From Muribaculum sp. (GTDB taxonomy: Bacteria; Bacteroidota; Bacteroidia; Bacteroidales; Muribaculaceae): 39,405 nucleotides of DNA. The stretch spans positions 1-39,405 of the forward strand of contig JAMPGE010000013.1 in assembly GCA_023664085.1 (NCBI GenBank). Direction: 5' to 3'. The translations under genes were made by a program, and so were the position numbers. Positions 15,202 through 23,522 of the stretch are shown one piece after another (the stretch's first letter is position 1; every line of letters begins with the position of its first letter). Under the pieces are notes generated by a model, which saw only the letters and a list, made by a program, of their open reading frames with translations, was not told where the DNA came from and did not search any database.

Positions 15202-15209
15202 CAAAATTA
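15202..15209 (-). promoter_or_regulatory. -7 box for nhaD
   Basis: On the minus strand this reads TAATTTTG, matching TAnnTTTG, 89 bases before the nhaD ATG. No convincing -33 TTTG is visible at 20 bp. Confidence 0.45.
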
Positions 15210-15291
15210 GCAATAAAAAATCAATTAAAGAAAAAATTCCGTTATTTCTGCAGAAATATTTTTTCTTAGTTTTTCCGATCAATATTTTTAC

Positions 15292-15328
15292 GAAAAACGG
15301 GTGTACCGTCTGAAAAGGATACACCCGT
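15292..15328 (-). terminator. Intrinsic terminator of the cobalamin operon
   Basis: On the minus strand ACGGGTGTA (15328-15320) pairs with TACACCCGT (15305-15297) and is followed by five T. It is the first terminator after the stop of the last operon gene at 15610; the palindromic element lies between. In the rest of 15329-15457 I see no gene. Confidence 0.75.
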
Positions 15329-15446
15329 GATTGTATGCACACTCCGCCAATAGGGCAGTAAATAATTTAGAGTTCATATTTTTTTAAAAAAGTCTGACGC
15401 CGATGTCGGTGACATACCGGATTATTAACCGCATCAATCAGAGTTA

Positions 15447-15615
15447 CTTTCTTACTTTAATGTCGCTAAAATAAGAGTTCTCACAACATCGCCTCTTCGA
15501 GGCTCAATTTACTTATCTTGCTGGTCCCCAGGCTGAGGCCTGAGGTTAACCACGATTATCGCCTCTCCGAGGCGAACTCCGACAATCCTTATTTTAGCGA
15601 CATTCTTTCTTACTT
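15447..15615. mobile_element. MITE-like palindromic element, copy 2, with 11-bp target duplication
   Basis: The element is 15458-15604 (147 bp), inverted relative to copy 1 at 65-209. The same AATGTCGCTAAAATAAG ends are present, and hairpins lie at 15491-15503, 15526-15545 and 15559-15575 in the corresponding order. It is flanked by perfect 11-bp direct repeats CTTTCTTACTT (15447-15457 and 15605-15615). The right copy of the duplication contains the stop codon of the gene at 15610-17094, so the element entered exactly at that stop and left the protein intact. Confidence 0.85.
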
Positions 15616-17094
15616 CCTGATAAATTTGAGAGTGTGGTTGCCACAACGGGCTATGTAGATACCGGGTGCGGTCGGCATATCTATATTCTGCTCTTCGGAT
15701 GATATGGCATAAGCGTTGACCGGAACACCGGATGCCGAATATATATTCAGAGTGCGGCCCCGCAGCCCTGCAGCGAGAACGGTTTCTCCATCGAATGTAA
15801 TCGAAGATTGCGCGGATACCGCATCAACCCCGCTATCGGGATTATCGGGATCTACGGGATCGGGCTCATCGGGATCGGGGTCTGTCGCGGATTCTTCGGG
15901 AAATACAGGCAGTGAGGGGAACCAGTAGTTGGCTATCATGGCATACTCGTTGAGGACTTCGCCGTCGGCGCTGTAGCGGCGGGTGATGTAATCCTGTTTG
16001 GAGAAGTCCTGATAAAGCGACATATAGATTTCGTCGGTGCGCGGATGGATTCTCATGGAGCATCCGTAGAGTTTCCAGCCCTGGCCGTCGTTGAGATCGA
16101 TAAAGAGATCGGCTTTGTTGTTGTCGATGTCGTAGCGGAAGATATTCACGCCGGTAAACCATGAGTCGCCGCTGCCGTTCCAGTAGAGGGTATTGGTCTT
16201 TTCAGAAGCGCAGAAGGCATCGGGGGTCCAGGCATACCAGGAATTGGCGGGGCCATATATCTGATCGGGAAGATTCACCACGGAGGCTTCAAGGGAGACG
16301 GGATCTACCTTAACCAGGACATTGAGGGCGGCGCCGGCGCCGGAAGAATTGGGCGAGGCGCTGAGCCAGACGGTTCCGTCTTTTGATTTTACCACGGCGC
16401 CGATACCGGCCTTTTCGGCCACCATCGTAAGGGGAATAGTCTGCAGAAGAGTGTCGGAGAGGGGATCGATCACAAGCAGGCCGTTCTGCTGGTGGGCGGC
16501 GAAGACCTTGCCTTCCGACATCACCATGGTGCCGCACTGCCCGCGGTAAATGCTTGAGCTCCCGGAGCCGGTGCCTTCGATGCATTTTTCCACTTCATAG
16601 GTGTCGAGATTCATCACCCAGATGCCGCTGCTTGTAGAGATATATCCTTTGTGCTCGTCGATCCCCAGGAAGCCGCGTCCGTCGCAGGCGGGGCGTTTGC
16701 CGGTGGTCTCGTCCACTGTGGGATCGATGAATTCGCTTTGATGCAGGAGCCTCATGGTCTTGGCGTCGGCCACTGTGATGCGGCCTCCTTTTATGGCGGA
16801 GCCATGGTCCCGGGCCTGCTTGGAGATAAAATAGAAGCGTCCCTTCCAGATGGCGCCGAATTGGGTGGTGCAACCCAGTTCATGGCCGGGATTTTCCGTC
16901 TGGAAAACGCGGTAGTGCCAGTAATCACCGTCGGTAGCGTCGGGCATAAGATAGTTGACCGTGGAGTTCCGATGGCCGAACCAGTCTTCATTTACGATGA
17001 ACACGCCTTTGTCATTATACTCGAAAGCTCCTTCCGGAGCCGCCGAAGCGACCCCGGAAAGGAGTATTGAACCTATAAGAAGGGGGAATCTCAT
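15610..17094 (-). CDS. DUF5074/YncE-like beta-propeller with T9SS-type tail
   Basis: This 494-residue protein has a signal peptide (cleavage near A-S-A-A, residue 19). The mature N-terminus G-V-F-I-V-N-E-D-W-F-G-H is typical of DUF5074/YncE-like propellers, with propeller-like repeats following (for example G-I-W-V-M-N-L-D-T-Y-E-V and L-L-V-I-D-P). After a Pro/Asp-rich linker near residues 402-422, a T9SS type A tail ends P-G-I-Y-I-A-R-C-G-N-H-T-L-K-F-I-R-K. In Bacteroides such propellers (BtuG) bind cobalamin at the cell surface next to BtuB. Here it is the last gene of the riboswitch-led operon, its start overlapping the previous stop (ATGA). A corrinoid-binding role is inferred. Confidence 0.78.
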   Translation of the reverse strand: MRFPLLIGSILLSGVASAAPEGAFEYNDKGVFIVNEDWFGHRNSTVNYLMPDATDGDYWHYRVFQTENPGHELGCTTQFGAIWKGRFYFISKQARDHGSAIKGGRITVADAKTMRLLHQSEFIDPTVDETTGKRPACDGRGFLGIDEHKGYISTSSGIWVMNLDTYEVEKCIEGTGSGSSSIYRGQCGTMVMSEGKVFAAHQQNGLLVIDPLSDTLLQTIPLTMVAEKAGIGAVVKSKDGTVWLSASPNSSGAGAALNVLVKVDPVSLEASVVNLPDQIYGPANSWYAWTPDAFCASEKTNTLYWNGSGDSWFTGVNIFRYDIDNNKADLFIDLNDGQGWKLYGCSMRIHPRTDEIYMSLYQDFSKQDYITRRYSADGEVLNEYAMIANYWFPSLPVFPEESATDPDPDEPDPVDPDNPDSGVDAVSAQSSITFDGETVLAAGLRGRTLNIYSASGVPVNAYAISSEEQNIDMPTAPGIYIARCGNHTLKFIRK

Positions 17095-19964
17095 TTCACA
17101 ATTGCTTTTAAGGACTTGCCGTTGCTGCCGCGAACCACGTAAACGCCTGCGGAAAGCTGGAGCGAGTTGATCATATCGGTGGATTCAACGCTGGCCACGG
17201 CCACGCCGCCCATAGTGTAGACGGTGTAAACCACGGGAGTGGCCACGAAGTTGGCATCAACACCTACGTTGCTGGCCACAAGCACGTTGATATCTTTGCT
17301 TACAACTCGTCCGTTGGATTCGGCGTTCAGGGTGAAGTAGTGGGAACCCTCGCCCACGGGAGCCACGGTAAGAGTGGAGCCTTCGAGTGTGACATCGGCT
17401 ACGCCGGCTGCACGGGTCTGACCTTCCTGTCCGATCCAGTAGCTGATGTTGCAGTCGTGGTTGTCACGGTCAGTGATCAGCTTGGAAAGATCGTAGGTCC
17501 GAGCCTCGGCGCCCGGGTTCATCATGATGTCGTCGATGTTGATTTCCACGTCATAACGGTCGGTCTGCACAGGCATGGAGGGGAACCACCAGTAATCGTT
17601 GAGGCGCATGCTCTTCCTGATGGCGCCTGTCGTGGCATCCACGAAGTGGTACCAGTTCTGGAGGGCCGCGGCTCCGAAGCCGGAAGTAGCGGCAAACATG
17701 TATGTATCGGTCAGATCGTCGTAACCGGGGGCACCGTATGCAGAGCCTACTTTTTTACCGTCAATTGTAGATTTATGGGTATAGACGGGAGTAAGGGCGG
17801 AGGGATCTGCCACTTCGTCGATGTTCCAGCGGTAGAATGTACCGCTGCCCCAGATCAGAGTGTTGCTGTTGTGGGCGGCCATGAGGTTGCCGGGACGCCA
17901 GGAGCCTGAAGAGCACGTGATGGAACCGGGCACTTTGTAGGCGGTGCCGGCTTCGAGAGTGACGGGGTCCACGGGAGTGAGGGTATTGGAGGTAGCGTAC
18001 CAGATACGTCCGTCGGCGGCCTGCACCACAGTCTGGATGCCCGTATTGTCGATGGTCTTCACGTGCGTATCGGTCTCGGTGTCGATGATTTCAAGACCGG
18101 TGCCGATATTGGCTACGAAAGCGTATTTGCCGGATTTGGCCATATTGCCGATCTGGCCGCTGCGGGCCATTGTGATACCTTCGATATCGCTGTCGGCCAC
18201 GGTGAGTTCGTCGAGATCCATCACGCGCACGCCTTTTGTAGTGCCGAGATAAACCTTGGAGGGAGTCACGCCTAAGCATGAGCGTCCGTCGCCGCCGATC
18301 TCTTCGATTGCACCGATGTGTTTGAAGGTCTTGGCGTCGGCCACAACCACGCGGCCGCCGGAACGCAACGGACGGGTGTCGCCGCCGTCCCAGGCCAGCT
18401 TCGACATTACGATGAGCTTGTCGGCCCATACCGTGGCGTAGCAGGAAGTGCCGCCGAAGGCCATGTTGTTGTTCTGGTTGCCGTAGGCACGGTAATAGAT
18501 ATTGCCGGCATCGTCGAGGAAGTTGAGGGAGCCGCTGGTGTGTGTGAACCATTCTTCGTTGAGCCAGATAAGGCCTTCGGAGAAATCACCTTCTGGACGG
18601 TCGGTGGCGTCAACTCCTTTTACGCGTACGGTATACTCGGATTTTACGGAGCCGTCGGGGGAGCTAAGGGTCATTTTGGTATCGCCTGCGGAGTGGGCCA
18701 CCACAGCTTTCACACTGGCGAAGTAAGTGGCGATCTTTTCATCGTCGAATTTCACGGAGAAGGTAGTGAAATCAGCGTTGGAGGGAGTAAGAACAGGCTT
18801 GAGGATCGCCACACCCATGTTGTCCACTTCGATCACGCCTCCTTCCTCCACGCCTTCGAGGCTGATACCGGTGAGAGGATTGGCAACTTTAGTGGTAACT
18901 TCAGTGAAGTATTCGGGATAAACGCGCTTCACGGTAGCCGAGCCTGTGCCCCAGTCCTTACGGATGTTGAGGAAGGGACGGATGTGAGCGGTCTTGGGAT
19001 CGCTTACCGAGAGACGCAGCGACATGCCGCCTTTGGCGCCGTCTGCCACATATGCGGAGTAAGACCTGGCGGTGGTGGTGTCATCCGTTTCGTAAACTTC
19101 AGCGCCTACGCCGGAGCCGTAAAGGTAAGCGCTGTCGCCGCATACGTTGGCAATCATGGGGAAGTAAGCCTGTTTGCCGTTGGCTGTGTCGATTACCACT
19201 TTCTCAGCCATCCATATACCCTGCCGATCGGCGGGACGGAGAAGGAATTCTTCGGCGGGAGCGGCGGATCCGTAGACCATCCGAATCATGTTGCCGGCTT
19301 CCACTACGGTGTCGTAGTCGGCCTCTTCACCGTTTACGAGGATGTGCCATTGGTCGGTGGCGTTGTTCACGGCCCAATGGTCGTACTGGCTCTCGGCGAC
19401 GGCATCGGCATAGTTGATGTCCGCGTTCAGACCCTGCACGTCCATGATGTCCCACGCACCGAGATAACGGGAGGTGTTGTTGGCGTCGGAGAAGGTCTTG
19501 TCGCCTACGGTGACGCTGATGTTTTTGCCGTCGCCGTTGGTATCGAAGCCGAAACCTACCATTTGAGATATTTTGCTTGAGTAGATGGAGTAGTAGCGGC
19601 GGTCATTGGTAAGGAGAGTGCCGAGCACTTCGTTTACGGTCTGACCCTTCTTGGCATACACGCCGGACGCGAGGTTGTCGAGAGCCTTGGTGTCGCCCCA
19701 TGTGAAGGATACGCCCACCAGGTTGACGCCGTCGCCCACATTGTTGAGATACTTCGACTCAGCTTTGGTCACATTTTCCTGGAGATTTACGAACTGATCC
19801 CCGAAAGTGTCGTTCTGCCAAGCCTCAAGGCTGCCTACCTCCACAGTCTTGGCACTTTCATCGAGGATCGTATAGTACAGATCACCCGACCGGAAGTCCA
19901 CCGCCAGGGCTCCAAGGCTCAGGGCCAGCGAGCATCCCGACAGTAAAATTCTTTTTAGTTTCAT
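17091..19964 (-). CDS. Large multidomain surface protein: novel N-terminus, Ig-like part, DUF5074-like propeller, T9SS tail
   Basis: This 957-residue protein has a signal peptide cleaved near G-A-L-A (residue 21). Residues about 22-340 form an unassigned beta-rich region with internal similarity to corrinoid-locus surface proteins only by context. Residues about 350-455 look like a bacterial Ig-like domain. From about 465 the pattern G-L-I-W-L-N-E-E-W-F-T-H starts a propeller homologous to the next gene and to the lipoprotein at 22238-23404. The end, S-A-G-V-Y-V-V-R-G-S-N-G-K-S-L-K-A-I-V-K, is a T9SS type A tail. It is translationally coupled to the downstream gene. It is likely a cell-surface corrinoid binder or scaffold, inferred from operon and fold. 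Confidence 0.75.
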   Translation of the reverse strand: MKLKRILLSGCSLALSLGALAVDFRSGDLYYTILDESAKTVEVGSLEAWQNDTFGDQFVNLQENVTKAESKYLNNVGDGVNLVGVSFTWGDTKALDNLASGVYAKKGQTVNEVLGTLLTNDRRYYSIYSSKISQMVGFGFDTNGDGKNISVTVGDKTFSDANNTSRYLGAWDIMDVQGLNADINYADAVAESQYDHWAVNNATDQWHILVNGEEADYDTVVEAGNMIRMVYGSAAPAEEFLLRPADRQGIWMAEKVVIDTANGKQAYFPMIANVCGDSAYLYGSGVGAEVYETDDTTTARSYSAYVADGAKGGMSLRLSVSDPKTAHIRPFLNIRKDWGTGSATVKRVYPEYFTEVTTKVANPLTGISLEGVEEGGVIEVDNMGVAILKPVLTPSNADFTTFSVKFDDEKIATYFASVKAVVAHSAGDTKMTLSSPDGSVKSEYTVRVKGVDATDRPEGDFSEGLIWLNEEWFTHTSGSLNFLDDAGNIYYRAYGNQNNNMAFGGTSCYATVWADKLIVMSKLAWDGGDTRPLRSGGRVVVADAKTFKHIGAIEEIGGDGRSCLGVTPSKVYLGTTKGVRVMDLDELTVADSDIEGITMARSGQIGNMAKSGKYAFVANIGTGLEIIDTETDTHVKTIDNTGIQTVVQAADGRIWYATSNTLTPVDPVTLEAGTAYKVPGSITCSSGSWRPGNLMAAHNSNTLIWGSGTFYRWNIDEVADPSALTPVYTHKSTIDGKKVGSAYGAPGYDDLTDTYMFAATSGFGAAALQNWYHFVDATTGAIRKSMRLNDYWWFPSMPVQTDRYDVEINIDDIMMNPGAEARTYDLSKLITDRDNHDCNISYWIGQEGQTRAAGVADVTLEGSTLTVAPVGEGSHYFTLNAESNGRVVSKDINVLVASNVGVDANFVATPVVYTVYTMGGVAVASVESTDMINSLQLSAGVYVVRGSNGKSLKAIVK

Positions 19965-20027
19965 ACTGTTAGATTAGTTTGTTTAGTTAAATTAATTGTC
20001 TTATATATAAGATTAGGTATAAAATCG

Positions 20028-20954
20028 CTATTTTACTACAACTTTCGAAGCTTTGCCGCCCGCCACCTTCACGTAGATGCCGGGAGCGGGATCAAAGCCG
20101 GCGGGGGTGCCGTCGAGTCGGTAATAAACAGGGGCGGCGGGTTCTTCGGCATCGATGGTATCCACAGCCGAAGTTGTGCCTTTGAAGTGACTGTAGTTGA
20201 AGGCGAGCCATTCGCTGTTTTCGGGAGATCCCTGCACTGCGGGGCGGCATTTCCATGCGTGGATATCGCCGTCTTCAAGTTCTACGGATGTCATACCCCG
20301 ACCGGAATAGTTGAGATCATCCATCGATGTGCCGGTATAGAAACTCCAGTAGTCGATGTACCAGCCGGAATTCCAATATGTATTCGCGGGAGCGTCGGCT
20401 TTAAGTTTCCACCAGTCGTAGTCGTAGGCGGGATATCCGAAAGCCGTGTCGTTTAATGGATGGTCAATGCAATGAGTGGTCTTGGCATCGTCGATAGCCT
20501 CAAGGACCATACCGTAGGCATCGGCCGGGCAGGAGGTCTGTCCCATAGCGGTGTTGGGAGTGAAGAATCCGAAACTGATGTTGGAATCGGACGAGGCGCC
20601 GTCGAAATCGTAGTCGAGATTATCGAGCACGGTCCTGGAGTCCAAAGCGTAGCCGGCGCCGCAGAATGTACGGCCCATCCAGCCTGTATGCTGGGTAAGC
20701 AGGGTAAGATCGGCTGACTCTTCAGCCACTTTGAGCATCATTTCCTCACCGGTAACGGTCTGAGAGGGATCCCAACGGAAACCCCATACTATAGCACCGG
20801 GGTTTGAAGCTCCCGGAGTGTAGAATTGGATCACGAGGGCCGCCTTGTTGGAGCCGTAGCCTGTCCAATGCTCGATTTTATTCCAGTCGAGCGTTTCGGC
20901 CGTAGCCGAAGCTGCCAGCGCAGCCGCCGCAGCCAAGAAGTAGATTCTTTTCAT
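20028..20954 (-). CDS. Secreted protein with T9SS-type tail in the cobalamin operon
   Basis: This 308-residue protein starts with a textbook signal peptide (M-K-R-I-Y-F-L-A-A-A-A-A-L-A-A-S-A-T-A). The mature part is rich in W, Y, D and G (W-T-G-Y-G-S-N-K-A-A-L-V-I-Q-F and G-W-Y-I-D-Y-W-S-F-Y) and begins at once after cleavage, like a small ligand-binding domain. It ends Y-Y-R-L-D-G-T-P, then P-G-I-Y-V-K-V-A-G-G-K-A-S-K-V-V-V-K, a T9SS type A tail. I recognise no named family. It sits between a lipoprotein and the large propeller gene on one strand with gaps of 41 and 63 bases, so a role in corrinoid capture is the working inference. Confidence 0.72.
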   Translation of the reverse strand: MKRIYFLAAAAALAASATAETLDWNKIEHWTGYGSNKAALVIQFYTPGASNPGAIVWGFRWDPSQTVTGEEMMLKVAEESADLTLLTQHTGWMGRTFCGAGYALDSRTVLDNLDYDFDGASSDSNISFGFFTPNTAMGQTSCPADAYGMVLEAIDDAKTTHCIDHPLNDTAFGYPAYDYDWWKLKADAPANTYWNSGWYIDYWSFYTGTSMDDLNYSGRGMTSVELEDGDIHAWKCRPAVQGSPENSEWLAFNYSHFKGTTSAVDTIDAEEPAAPVYYRLDGTPAGFDPAPGIYVKVAGGKASKVVVK

Positions 20955-20981
20955 ATAGATTTGGTTTATGGTTTTTTATCC

Positions 20982-21002
20982 TGATTCCTGATTCCTCATT
21001 CC
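20982..21002 (-). repeat. Heptamer repeat over the lipoprotein stop codon
   Basis: On the minus strand three 7-bp units read GGAATGA, GGAATCA, GGAATCA (21002 to 20982). The TGA stop of the lipoprotein gene (20998-20996) is the end of the first unit. Confidence 0.85.
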
Positions 21003-22231
21003 TTATTGATGGAAAGGTCCGCGGCCTTGCTGAGTTCGGTACTGGTCTCGCCGAGCCAGCCGCAAAACTGATTCACACCCGTGTAAACCCTCACAAAGTC
21101 GATTCCGGGCAAAGCCACCCGGTTGCCGTTGGCATCCACGGCCCGGTCGATGTCGAAACTGTTGAGATCCGCGTAATCGTTGGGGTGGTTGTCCACGTAT
21201 CCCCAGGGGAGGGAATACAGCACGAAGTAAGTGCCGTCGCCGCTTCTGTCTATGCCGTTTGAGGGAAGCAGAGTGCCGTCGAAGTCAAGAGTACTTCCCT
21301 CGATCCACCGGGGCCAGTAATCCTGCGAATGGAAGCGCACTTTGGGTATATACCCGCCTGCTCCCCCGGAATCGCTCCAGGGGATGTAGGCGGTGTCCAC
21401 AAGATTTCCGCTTTCATCAGGCTCTGCCTGTTTATCAGGATCAGGACGGCGGTAAGTGATGTGATAATTATGAACGGTTGATTGAGAATTGTATTCGCTG
21501 CCCGCAAGTTCATACCACGGATCGTCGGGCAAGCCGTTGCAGTTGGTGTCGTAGCTCACCATCACGATGCCGGGCTCGGCGCTGCCGCCCGGATGGTCGG
21601 GATCGAGGAGTTCGTAGAAGCAGTTGCCCCAGATGCGGAAGTCGGCCTCTCCGGGACGGTTGATCACCGTATGGTCGAAACCGAAGGTGACGTAGCCGCC
21701 GTAGCCGCCAAGGCTTATCATCACATCGTTGATGCCGGAGATGCAGTCTTCGGCCTTGCGCACCATGTCGGCCTCGGTGTCGCCTTCCTCATACTGCGGC
21801 ATCTCGTTGATAAACTGCCCCGGCGCCGGCCGGTATTCGTATACTTTTGAGATATACGGACTGTATTCCACCTCCTCGTGAAGAACCGTTACGGTAAACT
21901 CATGATGGTAAGGCGTATGCTCGTCTATAATCCTGAAGCTCACCTCATACGTACCTTCTTCGGCGGCCAGGAATATATAGTCTTTGGTATCGGCCACCTT
22001 TTCACCGTTGATCTCCCACACGTATTCGGCACCGGTTAGTTCGGGTTGCAGCCGCAGTTTCTGCATGCGTGCGATGCGGTATTCACCGTCGATACCCACA
22101 TTCACCACCGGAATCTCGGAGGAGCATCCTTCGAGAAGCGCCGCAAGGGCGACAAGGGCTGTACAGTGCAGGAATTCACAGGCACGGGGACTGCTCGGGG
22201 CGGATATATATTTTCTGAGATGTCTCTTCAT
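20996..22231 (-). CDS. Surface lipoprotein with PKD-like domain, cobalamin operon
   Basis: This 411-residue protein has a lipobox L-L-E-G-C36, so it is a lipoprotein; the N-terminus before it is long and basic. Residues about 40-115 look like a PKD/Ig-like domain (Y-V-W-E-I-N-G-E, then G-T-Y-E-V-S-F-R-I-I-D). The remainder, with G-G-Y-G-G-Y-V-T-F-G-F-D-H, D-T-N-C-N-G-L-P-D-D-P-W-Y-E-L-A-G-S-E-Y and W-P-R-W, is a recurrent Bacteroidales cell-surface protein type I have no functional name for. D-T-N-C-N-G-L-P-D resembles a calcium loop. It lies 6 bases after the BtuG-like gene, so it is probably part of the surface cobalamin complex. Confidence 0.78.
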   Translation of the reverse strand: MKRHLRKYISAPSSPRACEFLHCTALVALAALLEGCSSEIPVVNVGIDGEYRIARMQKLRLQPELTGAEYVWEINGEKVADTKDYIFLAAEEGTYEVSFRIIDEHTPYHHEFTVTVLHEEVEYSPYISKVYEYRPAPGQFINEMPQYEEGDTEADMVRKAEDCISGINDVMISLGGYGGYVTFGFDHTVINRPGEADFRIWGNCFYELLDPDHPGGSAEPGIVMVSYDTNCNGLPDDPWYELAGSEYNSQSTVHNYHITYRRPDPDKQAEPDESGNLVDTAYIPWSDSGGAGGYIPKVRFHSQDYWPRWIEGSTLDFDGTLLPSNGIDRSGDGTYFVLYSLPWGYVDNHPNDYADLNSFDIDRAVDANGNRVALPGIDFVRVYTGVNQFCGWLGETSTELSKAADLSINKE

Positions 22232-22237
22232 AACGAA

Positions 22238-23404
22238 TTATTTTCCGAGGGGGAGGAAAGCTATATGGGCCGGAATGTCGCCGGTGCGCACGCTCCATTT
22301 CTTTTTGCCGTCGGGGCTGAAGCAATAGAGAGTGCCGGAGCTCACATAATTACGGGCGTCGGTCACGTAGATGTCGCCCGTATCCGGATGAACGGCAATA
22401 CCGTAGGGGATAGTGATTTCCTTTTCGGTGCCGTCGGTGATGAAATTATTGGAAATTACCTGATGAGTATTAATGTCGATGATGCCGTAGGTGATCTCGT
22501 TGGTCTGCGAGTAGTCGCTCCACTGGGTGGCGTAATAAAACAGAGAATCACCCTTGATGGCCATGTTTGAACACGCCACGGGGATCCGGTCGGTGACCTC
22601 CATCCGAGCGCCCGTGCGTTTCCTCGAAAGCACATAGAGGCGGGAGGGCACGTTTTTATAGTCACCGCGTGAGGATACCCAGAGCTGCTTCAGCTTATCC
22701 TTCTTCATCCGGTGAAGGTTGATTGCCACGGGAATCTGACGCACCTGCTTGAAGTCGATCATCTGGATCACGGATACCGTATTGTCGTAATCGGGAGCGC
22801 GGTAACCGCCGGAATTGGCCACGTACATATAATCATCGATGATTTCCATCTCTTCCGGCTGGTATCCCACGCTTACCTTACGGGTAATCTGCAGGGAGAG
22901 TGTGTCGATTTCAAACACGGCCCCTTTGGGAGCCTCCGGATCGATAAGCACGGGGCCCACGTATGAACTCACGTAAGCTTTGCCGCGGTGGAAGCGGATG
23001 TAGCGGCAGTTGGGGATATCCACCTGCCCCAGGCGAATGCCGGTATAAGCGTCGAGCACCTCCACCTTGTGGGAGCAGTTCACCACCACGTAGAGGCGGG
23101 AACCGTATACGGCGATATCATTACCCACATCCCCGAGCTCTTTGATCACGCGGGGGTTGCGTTCGGCATAAAAATTGCGGGAGTAGAGACCTGTAAGGAA
23201 GTCGGCGAAGTCGAGGGTGCACTTGTTGGATCCCATGTTGCCTTCGTTGAGCAGATAGAAGCCTCTTATATCCGAACCCTCGGGAATACCCTCGGGGATA
23301 ATATCGTACTCGGTTGGCACCACGAGCTGGTCATCCCGACAGCCCGTGATGCTCAACGTGAGCGGCAAAAATAAAAGAAGAATAAATATAAGATACGTTT
23401 TCAT
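22238..23404 (-). CDS. btuG: BtuG-like YncE-family beta-propeller lipoprotein
   Basis: This 388-residue protein has a lipobox S-I-T-G-C22. The mature protein shows propeller blades: G-F-Y-L-L-N-E-G-N-M-G-S-N, D-I-A-V-Y-G-S-R-L-Y-V-V-V-N, V-E-V-L-D-A-Y-T-G, M-Y-V-A-N-S-G-G-Y, and I-A-V-H-P-D-T-G-D-I-Y-V-T-D-A. In Bacteroides thetaiotaomicron BtuG is a surface-exposed propeller lipoprotein that binds vitamin B12 very tightly and caps BtuB. Position directly after a BtuB-like receptor gene behind a cobalamin riboswitch supports the same role. The gap to the receptor gene is 118 bases, with no clear promoter. The symbol rests on fold, lipobox and context, not on an alignment. Confidence 0.78.
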   Translation of the reverse strand: MKTYLIFILLLFLPLTLSITGCRDDQLVVPTEYDIIPEGIPEGSDIRGFYLLNEGNMGSNKCTLDFADFLTGLYSRNFYAERNPRVIKELGDVGNDIAVYGSRLYVVVNCSHKVEVLDAYTGIRLGQVDIPNCRYIRFHRGKAYVSSYVGPVLIDPEAPKGAVFEIDTLSLQITRKVSVGYQPEEMEIIDDYMYVANSGGYRAPDYDNTVSVIQMIDFKQVRQIPVAINLHRMKKDKLKQLWVSSRGDYKNVPSRLYVLSRKRTGARMEVTDRIPVACSNMAIKGDSLFYYATQWSDYSQTNEITYGIIDINTHQVISNNFITDGTEKEITIPYGIAVHPDTGDIYVTDARNYVSSGTLYCFSPDGKKKWSVRTGDIPAHIAFLPLGK

Positions 23405-23522
23405 GTCTTATCCGGTTGAAGGCCAATGAATTTCCGCGTCTATCCTCCACCATGATCAATGAAGAGGCATGAAGCGGAGCCACCGCCGCGGACGCAGCCG
23501 CCGGAAAAGACCGGAAAGCGCG

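Noticed and set aside
17091..19964. Lipoprotein signal (L-L-S-G-C11) in the 957-residue protein
   Set aside because: The hydrophobic stretch before the Cys is too short, and a normal signal peptidase I site follows at A-L-A.
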